Of a stretch of DNA of 64,000 nucleotides, positions 1 through 9,259 are shown one piece after another; position 1 is the stretch's first letter; each line of letters begins with the position of its first letter. The notes beneath the pieces were generated by a model. The model did no database searches, was not told the origin of the DNA, and saw only the letters and a program-made list of their open reading frames with translations. Made by a program: the position numbers and the translations under genes. The stretch is from Cristatella mucedo (lineage: Eukaryota > Bryozoa > Phylactolaemata > Cristatellidae): assembly GCA_009760855.2 (NCBI GenBank), contig WPIO01000035.1, positions 2,875,001-2,939,000 on the forward strand. The letters are read 5' to 3'.

Positions 1-127
1 TAACAGCTGAAAGTAGTCGCCTTCTCAGCAAATAAATTAGCCATACATACTTTAGAAAAGTTTGCCACCATATTGGTGCTTTTAGCAACCCATAAGAAGT
101 CATTCTGAAAGGGTGCATTATAAATAT

Positions 128-285
128 AATTCAAGTGTATAGCGCCCCGGGAGAACTAAATCTCTATTCAGGCGCTTAACATATGTCTCAGGGCTCGAGC
201 CGGTCACTCGGTAGTTAAAGGGGATCACCTCGACTTCGGTCGTTAAAGGTGGAGCACCTTAACCCATGAGCTACACCAGGGCTGC
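128..285 (-). mobile_element. tRNA-derived SINE, family 1 (degraded)
   Basis: Read on the minus strand, this begins with a tRNA-like head (GCCCTGGTGTAGCTCATGGG, an A-box-like start) and ends in a tail that matches the 3' end of the LINEs in this window (GCGCCTGAATAGAGATTTAG, then GCGCTATA). The B-box region is disturbed by an internal partial duplication around the CGGTCGTTAAAGG segment, which occurs twice in altered form. Other copies are at 4273, 6404 and 56152. The identification rests on comparing these copies by eye. Confidence 0.6.
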
Positions 286-980
286 ATTTTAAGGGGGAAA
301 GTCAAGAAAATACTTACACAGTTGGCCCAACAATCGAATATTTGTTTAGAGCACCTTTCAAGAGACAAACACATTATAAATTGGATTGGAAGTTCTGAAA
401 ATTTCCACGTGAAAGAAAAAAATGATTATAAAAGATATGCCCAATCTATATGTAAACCAGAAGCATCTACAAATAACAAGTTTATCAATCTCAGCATCAT
501 ATGCAACTTGCATCTAAAATTGTTGAACCTTGGTGGATCGAGGTACATGCGTGAAGCTTGCTGAGGTGCATGCTTGTGACTTTTAAAAAGCTTAATTTTC
601 AGTGTAGCTTTGTACCCAGTAAATTCCATAACTCGGCCAGTACTTCAGGTATCAGAATTAAATTTGAAATGCGAGTTCAGCTCTGCTTGTACATCAGGAC
701 TTTAGATTGTTTCTGCTTTTGGTTGTGTAGGTTTTGATATACGTGTCATGAAACGTCCTGGAGCTTTATGTTCTGCAATCATGGACATGGGTGGGGTAGC
801 TCTGAGGTTACACAGAACTTTAAAACATTTAAACTCATTCTTTGCATATAGTAATTGTTTACAGTAGCAGTAGCTTGAGTATCGAAAAAATAGTGTAGGC
901 AGTGTTGAAGATGGAATGTCACACGACCTAGGATTTGACTGCTGAAAGAGGCTGGTGGAAGAGGCTCTGAAACGGTGGCA
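286..980. other. unassigned stretch
   Basis: AT-rich DNA with two overlapping short open frames on opposite strands (322-564 plus, 426-629 minus). Neither resembles a known family. No repeat unit, RNA gene or splice-flanked conserved block was seen. Confidence 0.4.
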
Positions 981-984
981 TGCT

Positions 985-1080
985 AAATTTGTAAAACGGA
1001 ACTCATTATTCGCTGTTATGAATTACAGCGGATAGCAAACCGATTATGCGATAGTCTATGTCAACTTACTAGATATGAGC
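985..1080. repeat. unclassified interspersed repeat, copy A
   Basis: A segment around ATTATTCGCTGTTATGAATT and CCGATTATGCGATAGTCTAT is recognisably similar to 21855-21945 (CTATTCGCAGTTTCTGAATT and CAGATTATGCGACAATCTAT). The two copies share order and spacing but differ at many positions. It may be an internal part of a LINE or an independent repeat. Confidence 0.4.
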
Positions 1081-1084
1081 AAAT

Positions 1085-1995
1085 TGTGTGATTCAGAAAT
1101 GGGAAAGGTCAACGGTCACAATCGGCTCTGCTGGCATATGTTCTATTGAATCTGTGCAAAATCTAGGTGTCCTGTTCCAGTGACCCTTCACTAGACTACA
1201 CATCAGCTCCACAGTCAAGTCTACCTACTATCAGCTCATAACAATGTTAAAGTTCGGGCTGGTGTAGAGAGGGATACCACATCCAAATTAGTCCATGCAT
1301 TTGTGACATCCCATCTCGACTTCCATAACTCACTGCTTGTTGGTCTACCGGCCTGTGCAATCAGGTACTTACATCTGGTGCCAAACTCTGCAGCTAGGGT
1401 TGTCTGTCGTGATCGTTTCAGTTGATACATCACATCCACTTCTCGCCGACCTGCAATGGCTCTCAGTCCAGCAACGCATTGACTTCAAGGTTCTGTCACT
1501 AACTTTGAGGTCTCTTCATTTTTTGTCTCCAGCCTACCTATCAGAACTACTTCCCCATCTGGCCAAGAATCGTACAACCTGCTGTTCTGACTCGAATCGT
1601 TTACCTATACCTCGTAAGAACCTCAAATCCTTTGGGAACCGCGCGTTTAGTTCATAAGTTCCCAAAACCTAGAACTTACTTCCGACTTGCGTCACGACAT
1701 CCCCTTACTTATCGATATTTAAAAAGAAAGTAAAAACGCATCTATTTATCACAGCATTTAGTGAGTTCATTTGATTCTTCCTTTATGTGCTTATGTTTGT
1801 TGACACTGTGCATGCTGCCACTAACCATATTTGCATGCTGACCCTGTGCTTGTCACCCCTAACCATGTAATGCATGTTTTCATTGAGCACACTACCGCTA
1901 ACCATTCGATCGTGCTTCCTTTCCAGTATTTTTAAAGTGCCTAGAAAAAGATTAAGTTCTTAGAGGGTGCTATAAATGTATTATTATTATCATAG
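1085..1995 (+). mobile_element. CR1/L2-like LINE, 5'-truncated: RT C-terminus plus 3' UTR
   Basis: Translated in pieces, this matches the C-terminal part of the reverse transcriptase in the better copies at 49125-49754, 33605-34311 and 50598-51341 (minus). The blocks occur in the same order: the GSAS-like block, the SARNLGV-like block, [13 protein letters not shown]-like, [10 protein letters not shown]-like, [10 protein letters not shown]-like, then the SFGDRAFSS-like end. A 3' UTR with the TGCTGCCACTAACCAT phrases follows, and then the family tail (AGATTAAGTTCTTAGAGGGT, GCTATAAATG, ATT repeats). Stops and frameshifts make it a dead copy. The longest remaining frame is 1337-1657. Confidence 0.85.
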
Positions 1996-2256
1996 CGAGA
2001 ATGCTGCAAGCCAACTCTCAGCATTTCAACCTAAGCAACACACATGAGGCTAATCGCGGCTAAACTATGCAGCCTTCTAAAAGATGCCCCGTTTACTAAC
2101 TGATCACGGCAACAAAGGTCCATTAATGAGCAGTATGCTTATCGGAACATGTGCGTACGTGCCGAGAATATTATTCGTGTCAACAACAGCCAGGAATGAC
2201 ATTGAGTCTAGCAAAAGTATGTTGTAAGAACAAGCACAAGATGTGGCTTGCCCTAC

Positions 2257-2438
2257 CTGGCGATCTTGAACTAGGTAAAGCTCTTGGTTTAACCAGTCGA
2301 CCGCAATATCAGAAAGTTCCACTTCGCGAGCTGCTCGGTGAAGAGTCTGCTGCTCCCCGGTCGCCAGTCGAAGGCGATGCACCACAGATCCATTGGCAAT
2401 GTAGTAAAGGTCAGGTGCATCATAGTACACGTCAGCAG
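2257..2438 (-). CDS. probable internal exon of a YWTD/LDLR-class-B beta-propeller protein
   Basis: An open frame on the minus strand reads through VYYDAPDLYYIANGSVVHRL, a TGEQQTL segment and then SDIAVDWLNQELYL. This is the pattern of YWTD (LDL receptor class B) propeller blades: a 'what is shown to the user' strand, a basic strand ending in a TL motif, and an 'I-A-V-D-W..-L-Y' strand. On the minus strand the block is flanked by a good acceptor (TTTTCGTTGTTGTAG) and a donor (CAG followed by GTAGGG). The exon is 182 bases, entering in phase 1 and leaving in phase 0. Such propellers occur in LDL receptor relatives, nidogen and ROS1/sevenless-type receptor kinases; the wording here does not decide between them. 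No second exon was found nearby, so the gene may have long introns or this may be an isolated fragment. Confidence 0.55.
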
Positions 2439-3490
2439 CTACAACAACGAAAATTCCCAGGTGACATGCTTGCCTGGTGGAATGCAAGATGCCGAATTCA
2501 TAGCATACATGATCCACATAGAAGCATAACAGGAAAGGGGGCATCACTTTTGAAGACACGCCACTCACAAGCAAACTTGGGAAAACCCAGGGTTCATGGT
2601 AACACTGGCAGGTCATATCGCATGATGGCCAGGTTGTGGCCCCTGAGGCATCGACAGCTAGATCCGAAGGGCTTCAGTTAAAAAGGTCCTGCTCTGTTAA
2701 TGCAGTGCTTCCACATCCAGGCCACGATTAAAATAAAAAATTGGTGGCTTCGTCGTAGCATACACTCAGCATGCTTATATGCCAGCAAGTGACTCCACGT
2801 CGTCTACCAAGCTGATATCGCATTAGGGCATACGCATTAAAATGCTTCGAAGAGTCACAGTGAGAGCTCTTGTAGTGTCCATACGGCCACTAGTCTACTC
2901 CAAAACAGTCTACTCAGCGACCAATAAGAGTGGTCTCTTCTTTATCGATCGTTGCCACTGCAGGTGCTCGAAACAGGATAATGGCATACGCTGCAGCATT
3001 CACAGCCAGCCTTGAATGCTGCAGCGCATGCCAAGCTTGTGCATTGAGCAGGCAGAGCTGAGGTGGATGAGGGAAGTTGAGAAGAACGAAAAAGATGCTA
3101 GAAGGAATAAAAGACAGCCCAAAGACAATTTACGTGATTGGAAAGTTAGCAGAAAAGTATACCAATTGAGAATGAAAGTTGTACACTGTACAGCTTAAGA
3201 AGACAGCAGAAATTACTCTTTGGCCGTTCTCTTTGAGAAAGCATCCGTTTAAGTGCTGTATGGGTATTGCTGCCCATCTGTGACTTGTCAAAGCCATTAT
3301 CAGGGAAAATTGACTGTTACAGATTTTCTATAAGACTCACGTTGATTAATAAGCTTGCTGAACGAAATCGGTCGCTAGCAATCTACATTCAGTGTGACCA
3401 AGACAAGGTGAGAGCCTTGGGTCGAGTAGGAGAACAATGCAGGAAGTAGCAAAATAGTAGTGAAAGATGGCTAGAAAGCAAGTGCCGCCA
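2439..3490. other. unassigned stretch
   Basis: If the exon at 2257-2438 is real, this is probably intron upstream of it. Open frames overlapping it on the plus strand (2151-2681) are antisense to that exon. Nothing else was recognised: no repeat tail, SINE boxes or conserved domain. Confidence 0.35.
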
Positions 3491-3494
3491 TTAT

Positions 3495-3725
3495 TAACAG
3501 GAAAGCTACTCTCCTGATGCCGACTATGGCTCATCCTTTTCAGCGGTCCTGAGCTGTTACTTCCATACTACTCACTACCTCAACTGTTTCCGGACTCTGC
3601 TATGCTTCCCACTTTCTCTTTTTTTTCGTGAGATAAAGTCTGTTGGTTACCGAATGCGTACCGAAAGCCGCTTAGGCTGTGTGCGCACTATACAAAACTC
3701 TCCTTCGCACTAATCGTACTCACAA
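3495..3725 (+). mobile_element. LINE family 2, 3' end (ORF C-terminus)
   Basis: Closely similar to 62400-62640: CTCATC.TTTTCAGCGGTCCTGAGCTG, then GAGATAAAGTCT, then a segment ending in AGCCGCTTAGGCTGTG. In the copy at 62178-62640 the same stretch continues from an RT C-terminus (LKTVGDRSYSSAGPRL). The encoded end reads approximately REIKSVGYRMRTESRLGC. Minus-strand pieces of the same end lie at 13031, 17205 and 25255. It is 5'-truncated and carries no intact domain. Confidence 0.7.
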
Positions 3726-4265
3726 GAATCAAGTGGAACCGGCATTACTCACACAGTAGTGCTCCTAAGATTTTAAAAACCAGACGAACTCTCGCCATAC
3801 TGAGAGCCGTCTGTAAAGCCGTGAGACGGTGTCTTTGGCAGCCACGTTAACGTCGAATCTTGGCAAGATGGCTACACTTAGTGTTAAACAGCAGCCGATA
3901 CTGGTAAGAGGCCAATTAATACGGCCACGAGGTCACACAATCCATTAACTGAATGGCATGTTTCATGCATGCAGCTATGTTTCCACTACAAATTACAATA
4001 CAATACAATAATTTACAATTTACAATAAATTACAATACAATTGATAATTAGAGAGGTAAATGTTCATTGCGAGTATATAGCAGTATTTTACGGAGATTAT
4101 GTACCCGGATCTAATCACAAACTCAAACTCTCAAGTTCCCCGCAATTCTCTGACAGCCACGATAGGGTGCTATCTGTCTCATGCTGTGCTTAATCAGGAA
4201 GTGTTCGATTGGCCAGTCCAAGTTTCAGAACCCTAACATCAGGTATTCGAGCAACAACGATATAT
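3726..4265. other. unassigned stretch with a short AT-rich tandem array
   Basis: From about 3985 to 4045 there is an imprecise tandem array of TACAATACAATA-like and TTTACAATT units. The rest shows no gene or recognised repeat. Confidence 0.5.
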
Positions 4266-4272
4266 GATTAAA

Positions 4273-4390
4273 CATATAATTCATTTTATAGTGCCGTAAG
4301 AGAACTGAATCTCTAATCAGGTGCTTTGCATATCCACGGGCTAGAACCCACGACATCGGTCATAAAATACACACTGGCTCATCAGAGAAG
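4273..4390 (-). mobile_element. tRNA-derived SINE, family 1 (degraded)
   Basis: The minus-strand order is a tRNA-like head, a B-box-like ATGTCGTGGGTTCTAGCCCG, then the LINE-like tail (GCACCTGATTAGAGATTCAG, TTCTCTTACGGCACTATA). The head end near 4385 is eroded. It matches the better copy at 6404-6541. Confidence 0.6.
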
Positions 4391-4436
4391 CTGGTGCAGC
4401 AAGCATCCATTCATGGCCAATGCCACGGGTATTTCG

Positions 4437-4560
4437 TAATAATAACAATAATTATAATAAATTTGCATAGCACTCCAAGAGAAATGTAAATCTCTTTCTA
4501 AGCACTTTACCTATTCTATACAGAAAGCATGCCAAATGCTTAGGAATAACATGCACAGTG
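4437..4560 (-). mobile_element. LINE 3' tail fragment
   Basis: ATT-type repeats on the minus strand are preceded by the family 3' module (AGAAAGAGATTTACATTTCT, GAGTGCTATGCAAATTTATT) and by the GCATGTTATTCC part of the 3' UTR. No coding part remains. Confidence 0.65.
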
Positions 4561-5750
4561 CTGCATGTTCACCGACTGCATAGGTGCGAGTCCAAACCAA
4601 CCCGATAAAAAGAAGCTGGACATGTCACCGGCAGTCAGCCCAATTTTACATAATGTGCAAGATTGACATAGGCGGGCAGCATTAGGCCACAGTCTATAAG
4701 AAAGAAAGAGCACCGACCTGTTCTTCTTTTCCGACCGATCATTGCAGCTGGACTGGATTCGGTCACCCAGTGCCACCCTCTGCAGTCTACACCACGAACT
4801 GGCAGAGATTTAAATTAAAGGAGGCTACGAACAGGTTTCGAGGCCCAAAAAAATGAGTCTTTGACTCTTAAAGAATAGGTCAGCACACGTAAATATGTAT
4901 GTACCAATTCATCATCTGATCAAATAGTGGAGTTGTCCAGGCAGGTAGTTTAAGGTGAAGGAGCCAACGAGAACTCTCCATAGCCAGGATTCTATTTTGG
5001 AGTTTTTTCATAATTACCAAACTGCCAATTGCATTAGCGAGTCGTACTAGAAGGTCATCAAACAGCTGCAAGCAGCTTGAGAGGTCACGTTATTATCATG
5101 CTACTTTTTTCTGAGCTGATATATTTCTGCAGCACTTCATAGTTGTCACACATGTGAGATAAGTTGTTGTGTCTCAGATATAAACTTGCAGCCTTGTGTC
5201 AGTATTCTGTGGCTTTGGTCTCACTACATCATGACATGTGAGTAATACTACGTATTTATTTTAATTCGAGTTATCAATATAATTTTAAACACGCATACCT
5301 TATAATGACTTTTTTTACGCACTAACTGGTGCACTTAGGACCTCCGTGCTCAAGTCTTGGGCGCTTTGTCGCGGAGCTTTTGTCAGGTTAACTACAACGA
5401 TTCTTGTACAGTCAATTTCAGCTACTTTATTATTTGCTTTCCCGACTGTCCTGCGAACTTAGCTATGCTTCTTAATTTTCTCTTCATAAGGTGAGATAAT
5501 GCGGCTGATTACTAATTGCTTATTAAGGCTTAGGCTTTGAGTGTACCCCATACATAGTAAATATATTAGTAGATAATACTGAAATTAGCTAGTTCACTCA
5601 AACCCCTCTCGATGAAGCCTAAATTCAGTTGGACTCATTAGAGCCGATATGCAAGGCAACGTGTGAATAGTCAGGAGGAAAACACGGCTGCTTCTCAGCG
5701 ATTTCCCCTGTGCTGATAGTGTAAGCAATGCAGCCAACAGATGTAGGTAG
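4561..5750. other. unassigned stretch
   Basis: Two minus-strand frames (4540-4776 and 4880-5071) and several smaller ones were looked at. None carries a recognised domain or splice-flanked conserved block. Confidence 0.35.
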
Positions 5751-5754
5751 GTGT

Positions 5755-5845
5755 GCTAAGTAAATCCGAGCAGGCTAAGTACATCCTAGAATGCTAAGTA
5801 CATCGAGTATGCTAACTAAACCCGGGTAAGGTAAGTACATCCACT
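5755..5845. repeat. minisatellite, about 19-base unit
   Basis: Four to five diverged head-to-tail units of GCTAAGTACATCC.AGNAT start at 5755, 5774, 5793, 5811 and about 5830. Period is 18-20 bases. The third unit is shorter and the last two carry substitutions. Confidence 0.75.
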
Positions 5846-6062
5846 CACGAGAATCAAATTAGGTAGATAAATCCGTAGGTAAAAATCAATGCAGCCACTC
5901 CAAGGAGCCGGCAATCCCCACCAGGCAGCATGCATGCTTCCTTCCGAATGATGGCTGAACAGAGCCAAGAGTGAGAGCAAACAGCTCCGAGCACAACCTA
6001 TCTTTGCAAGGCGGAGCAATGCTGCACTCCCCACGTTTAGCAGCATTTCCCAGTTGATCAGT

Positions 6063-6098
6063 TGCACAGCCTGCAGCAGCAATGCTGCAGGCTGTGCA
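6063..6098. other. perfect 16-bp hairpin with a GCAA loop
   Basis: TGCACAGCCTGCAGCA is followed by GCAA and then by its exact reverse complement TGCTGCAGGCTGTGCA. As plus-strand RNA this is a 16-bp stem closed by a GNRA tetraloop. No gene or terminator context explains it. Confidence 0.8.
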
Positions 6099-6403
6099 CA
6101 GGGCTGAGTGGTGGTGCAGTGCTGCTACATCTGCGGCATCAGCCACTGTTGCTCAAGTCAAGCAAGTATAGCAATATGGCCGCCCCATCGCCACTGTCTC
6201 GTGCACCTACCAGCTGCCAACCGAACGACACTACTTCATGAAAGTTTAGTATACGTTCTAGCTGCTAAAATGCACATCATTTAATAATGGGATAACCTTA
6301 ATGTACTACGAGGTATACAAATAGAGTGGTAAACCGACACTTGCTGCACTGGGCCAGTTATCTTTCATTACTAACGGCATGCATCGAGCCGAACAAATAC
6401 GCC
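6099..6403. other. unassigned stretch
   Basis: No gene or recognised repeat. The overlapping minus-strand frames at 5816-6146 are compositional and contain the hairpin sequence. Confidence 0.35.
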
Positions 6404-6541
6404 GAGCTGGTTTGGCCCAGTGGTTAAGGTGTTGCCCGACCAAGATCTGGCCGAGGTCGTGGGCTTAAGCCCTGTGGCATATGTGAAGCGCCTGAATGAA
6501 GATTAAGTTCTCTCAGAATGCTATATAAATGAATTATATTT
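6404..6541 (+). mobile_element. tRNA-derived SINE, family 1 (best copy)
   Basis: The head carries an A-box-like TGGCCCAGTGGTTAAGG (about 6413-6429). A B-box-like GAGGTCGTGGGCTTAAGCCC follows at 6454-6473. Then comes the 3' module GTGAAGCGCCTGAATGAAGA, TTAAGTTCTCTCAG, TGCTATATAAATG. That tail is nearly the same as the tail of the LINEs here (for example 37575-37640), so the SINE is likely mobilised by them. Transcription would be by RNA polymerase III from the internal boxes. No protein is encoded. Confidence 0.8.
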
Positions 6542-6749
6542 TATACCTGTTATGATGGCTTCGGTAGTCAGGACAGTCTTCTCTACAAATAAGCAAAGAC
6601 AATGTACATCACAATAACTGGCTAGATCCAAAGCTGAGCCTCGCTCGGTGACACAAACAGAGGCCAAAGCAGAGAGGTACGTAGACAAAACCTTCATAAC
6701 ATTTCTTAAGACACCAGCTAGACTCAGCCAATAAACAGCTACTTAGCTG

Positions 6750-6795
6750 ACACACACGTGCACACACACACACGTGCACACACACATACACATAA
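6750..6795. repeat. CA microsatellite (interrupted)
   Basis: CA dinucleotides interrupted by CACGTGCA motifs. Frames across it (6609-6970 minus) encode only VCV-type repeats. Confidence 0.9.
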
Positions 6796-7240
6796 ATATA
6801 TAAATGAAACACAAGAACGCTTCCTGTAGTAAGAAAACAGAAAACAGAAAACACATGCTTGCATTTTTTATCATCAACATCGTAGAGTTGGAAAAGGGTT
6901 GCTCACTAGGATACCCTCTCGTATGACAACCCAGATTGTGATCTTTTTTTTTTGTTTCTCTAGTGCACACATATGCACGAGCAAGACAATGCCAACGTGC
7001 ACTCCCATCTGAATGTTTCTACTACAAGCAACTACCATGTCGATAGACTCATAAATGGCAGATGTGGTTCATATAATTGCTGGAATAATGTTGGGTGTAA
7101 AGTAGCTGTGTAGATCTGCATATAGCTTCACCTAGAAGAGGTTTTTTCTTACAATGAATTATGACACTACCAACCGCATAGGTATTGGCAGTGATATCAG
7201 ATATAGGAAAGCATCACCCTCAAATTGGCTCAAACATGTC
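6796..7240. other. unassigned stretch
   Basis: No recognised gene or repeat. Confidence 0.35.
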
Positions 7241-7249
7241 GGGATGTCG

Positions 7250-7480
7250 ATTGAAGTTTTATGATACAGCAAGTGAAGAAGAATTGAAGACACTGTCTCC
7301 ACGATTTTGAGGTTGGCTAGAGGCACAGCATAAACGACTTGAGCCAGGAGAGTTGGCATTACATATCGCTGACAGATTGGGCTGAGCTGGCAGATACCCT
7401 ACGAAGGTAAACTCCTGAGAAGATCCTCCCCAATTTAAAGCTGTTTGGGCATCATATAAATGTATTATAATAATTATCTG
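7250..7480 (-). mobile_element. degraded LINE remnant
   Basis: 7285-7400 parallels the minus-strand LINE at 8400-8510 (a CTGTGTCTTCCCAGGATTTG-like block, then TTGAGGTTGG.TAGA, AACGA.TTGAG). This is the RT C-terminus region that encodes the F-GDR motif on the minus strand. A separate tail-like ATCATATAAATGTATTATAA follows at about 7450 on the plus strand. Confidence 0.55.
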
Positions 7481-7659
7481 GTGAAATCCAGTGGAAGACA
7501 TGGCTTCAAGGTTGATAGAAGAGTAGAGAGCTGAGTGGAGAGCAGAGAGCCTAGTTGGGATGCTGCAGTGTGGATGGGCAAGAGTAGACTATCTGATTTT
7601 GCTGAAAAAGAACCTAGTAGAATGCTTAACTGGACGGCGCATCAACTGCACAGTTCATA

Positions 7660-8105
7660 AATTCAGGATTAGTCCGAGCATTTGAGACATGCCATCTACA
7701 CTTCTACGACTCTCTCCCTGTGGTTCGTCGTGCATATGCAGTAAAATAGAGACAGAAATAGACAAAAATCAAAAATCGGTAGCTCGGCTTGTCTGCCATG
7801 ATTACTGTTACTACCAGATTATGCCACTTCTGTCCGACTTGCACCATCTCCCAATCAAGCAGCGCATCTAGTTTAAGGTTCCACCACTCACATTTAGGTC
7901 CCTTCATTCTTTTGCTGAAGGATACTTATACAAAATACTAACGTCTCAAGCCTCCCATTGCATCACATGCAGCTCTGATTAGGGCCGTTTAGCTGTGCCT
8001 ATGACCAACCTCAAATCCTATGGAATTCCATTCTCACTAATGCTTCTAATATCTGGCACTCCCTAGCCACTTACATCACAACATCGCCAGGCTTACAAAA
8101 TCATA
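7660..8105 (+). mobile_element. degraded LINE remnant (RT C-terminus)
   Basis: The order of phrases follows the C-terminal RT region of the better copies: an AGCTCGGCTTGTCTGCCATG block, then TCCGACTTGCACCATCTCCC, then GTTCCACCACTCACATTTAG, then CTATGACCAACCTCAAATCC. Many stops are present. It adjoins a minus-strand copy at 8130. Confidence 0.65.
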
Positions 8106-8129
8106 ATAGTAATAAAACTAACACGAAGA

Positions 8130-8640
8130 ACAAGAATAGGAGTAATTTCTACAGCTCCCTAAATGAACTATATCTCTTTTTAGGCACTGTACATAGGCTG
8201 TAAGGGAAGCATGTCAACATGTTCAGTGATAACAGGCACATTGTAAGCATAAATAAACACACGATAGACAATTCACGTGGATCCAGCAAATGCTGCGAGG
8301 AATAGCTGCGTTTTTGGTTTCTTTTAAATGTCGCTAAGTCAGGAATGTCATGGCATCTGTCGGAAGTGAGTTCCAGGCCTTCAAAGCATGCAAACTAAAG
8401 GCTGTGTCTTCCCAGGATTTGAGGTTGGTTAGAAGCACTCATGAACGAATTGAGTCTGGAGAGCGGGTCAGAGGTGCAAAGCCGAATTTGGAAGTAGTTC
8501 AAATTGGCAGACTGGAGTGAGAGAGCAAATGGACCGCAAAGCAACTCACAAAAACCTTGAAGTCGATACAGCGCTAGATCTACAGCCAGTGTAGTGCGAG
8601 GAGAAGTTGGTGGCATTTAAAAGGAAGCTAAAATCCCACC
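8130..8640 (-). mobile_element. LINE remnant: RT C-terminus and 3' UTR
   Basis: The minus-strand 3' module is at 8150-8200 (CAGCTCCCTAAATGAACTAT, ATCTCTTTTTAGGCACTGTA). After a gap comes the stretch that encodes NSLP-like and SFGDR-like RT motifs (8345-8480). It lies tail to tail against the plus-strand remnant ending near 8105. Confidence 0.65.
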
Positions 8641-8739
8641 AGCTCTCTGAAGCATTTGCTCCTGCTGTCTGAATAGTATTTTATGAACCGATGCTTGCAA
8701 CATTGAGCAGGTTATTATCAGTCATCACCTAGCATGCTT

Positions 8740-8815
8740 CTTAGCCAGCACATGTAAAGTGTCTAGATAGGGTGTCAGTTCTCTTAGGGTGCTATGTAAA
8801 TGTAATATTATTATT
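8740..8815 (+). mobile_element. LINE/SINE 3' tail fragment
   Basis: ATGTAAAGTGTCTAGATAGG, TCAGTTCTCTTAGGGTGCTA and TGTAAATGTAATATTATTAT are the family terminal module with its ATT-type end. No body remains. Confidence 0.7.
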
Positions 8816-9259
8816 GTCACTGTGCAAGTGTTACAGGAGTGAGTTCTACAGCCAATTAGTCTAAGACCTGCTACACACATGCATCAATAACCAGTACTCA
8901 TTACATGAAAAAGACTAGAATCTTTTTCTTAAGTATATCAGGTGAGCTGTCTTTTCTCTTTCATCAAACAATTGCTGCGACAAATGTATTTATTCAGCAT
9001 GTTCTAGATTGTAGGACTAACTTCCACACGATTGATCCATAATCGTGCCGACTTTGCTCTTGCAGCTGAAATCAGAGAAACTCTTTTCAAGCTATTATGC
9101 ACTGCTATTGCAGCACGAATACGAATCTACTCCTGCTCTGCTTCAGTTTTGCTCTGAGAGATGTGCATACAGGTAGGTCGGCAGCCACAGACTGTGAATA
9201 GAAGAAACTCACTAGCACCCGAGTGAGCTTTACACGACTTCAGTGAGCTCCGTGCAACT
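8816..9259. other. unassigned stretch
   Basis: No recognised gene or repeat. Confidence 0.35.

Noticed and set aside
5755-5845. A CRISPR-like array
   Set aside because: Units are directly adjacent without spacers and diverge; the genome is animal.
6404-6480. A functional tRNA gene
   Set aside because: Boxes A and B are present, but the sequence cannot fold into a proper acceptor stem and is followed by a LINE-like tail; it is a SINE. The same holds for the heads at 15563, 23507, 42868 and 53068.
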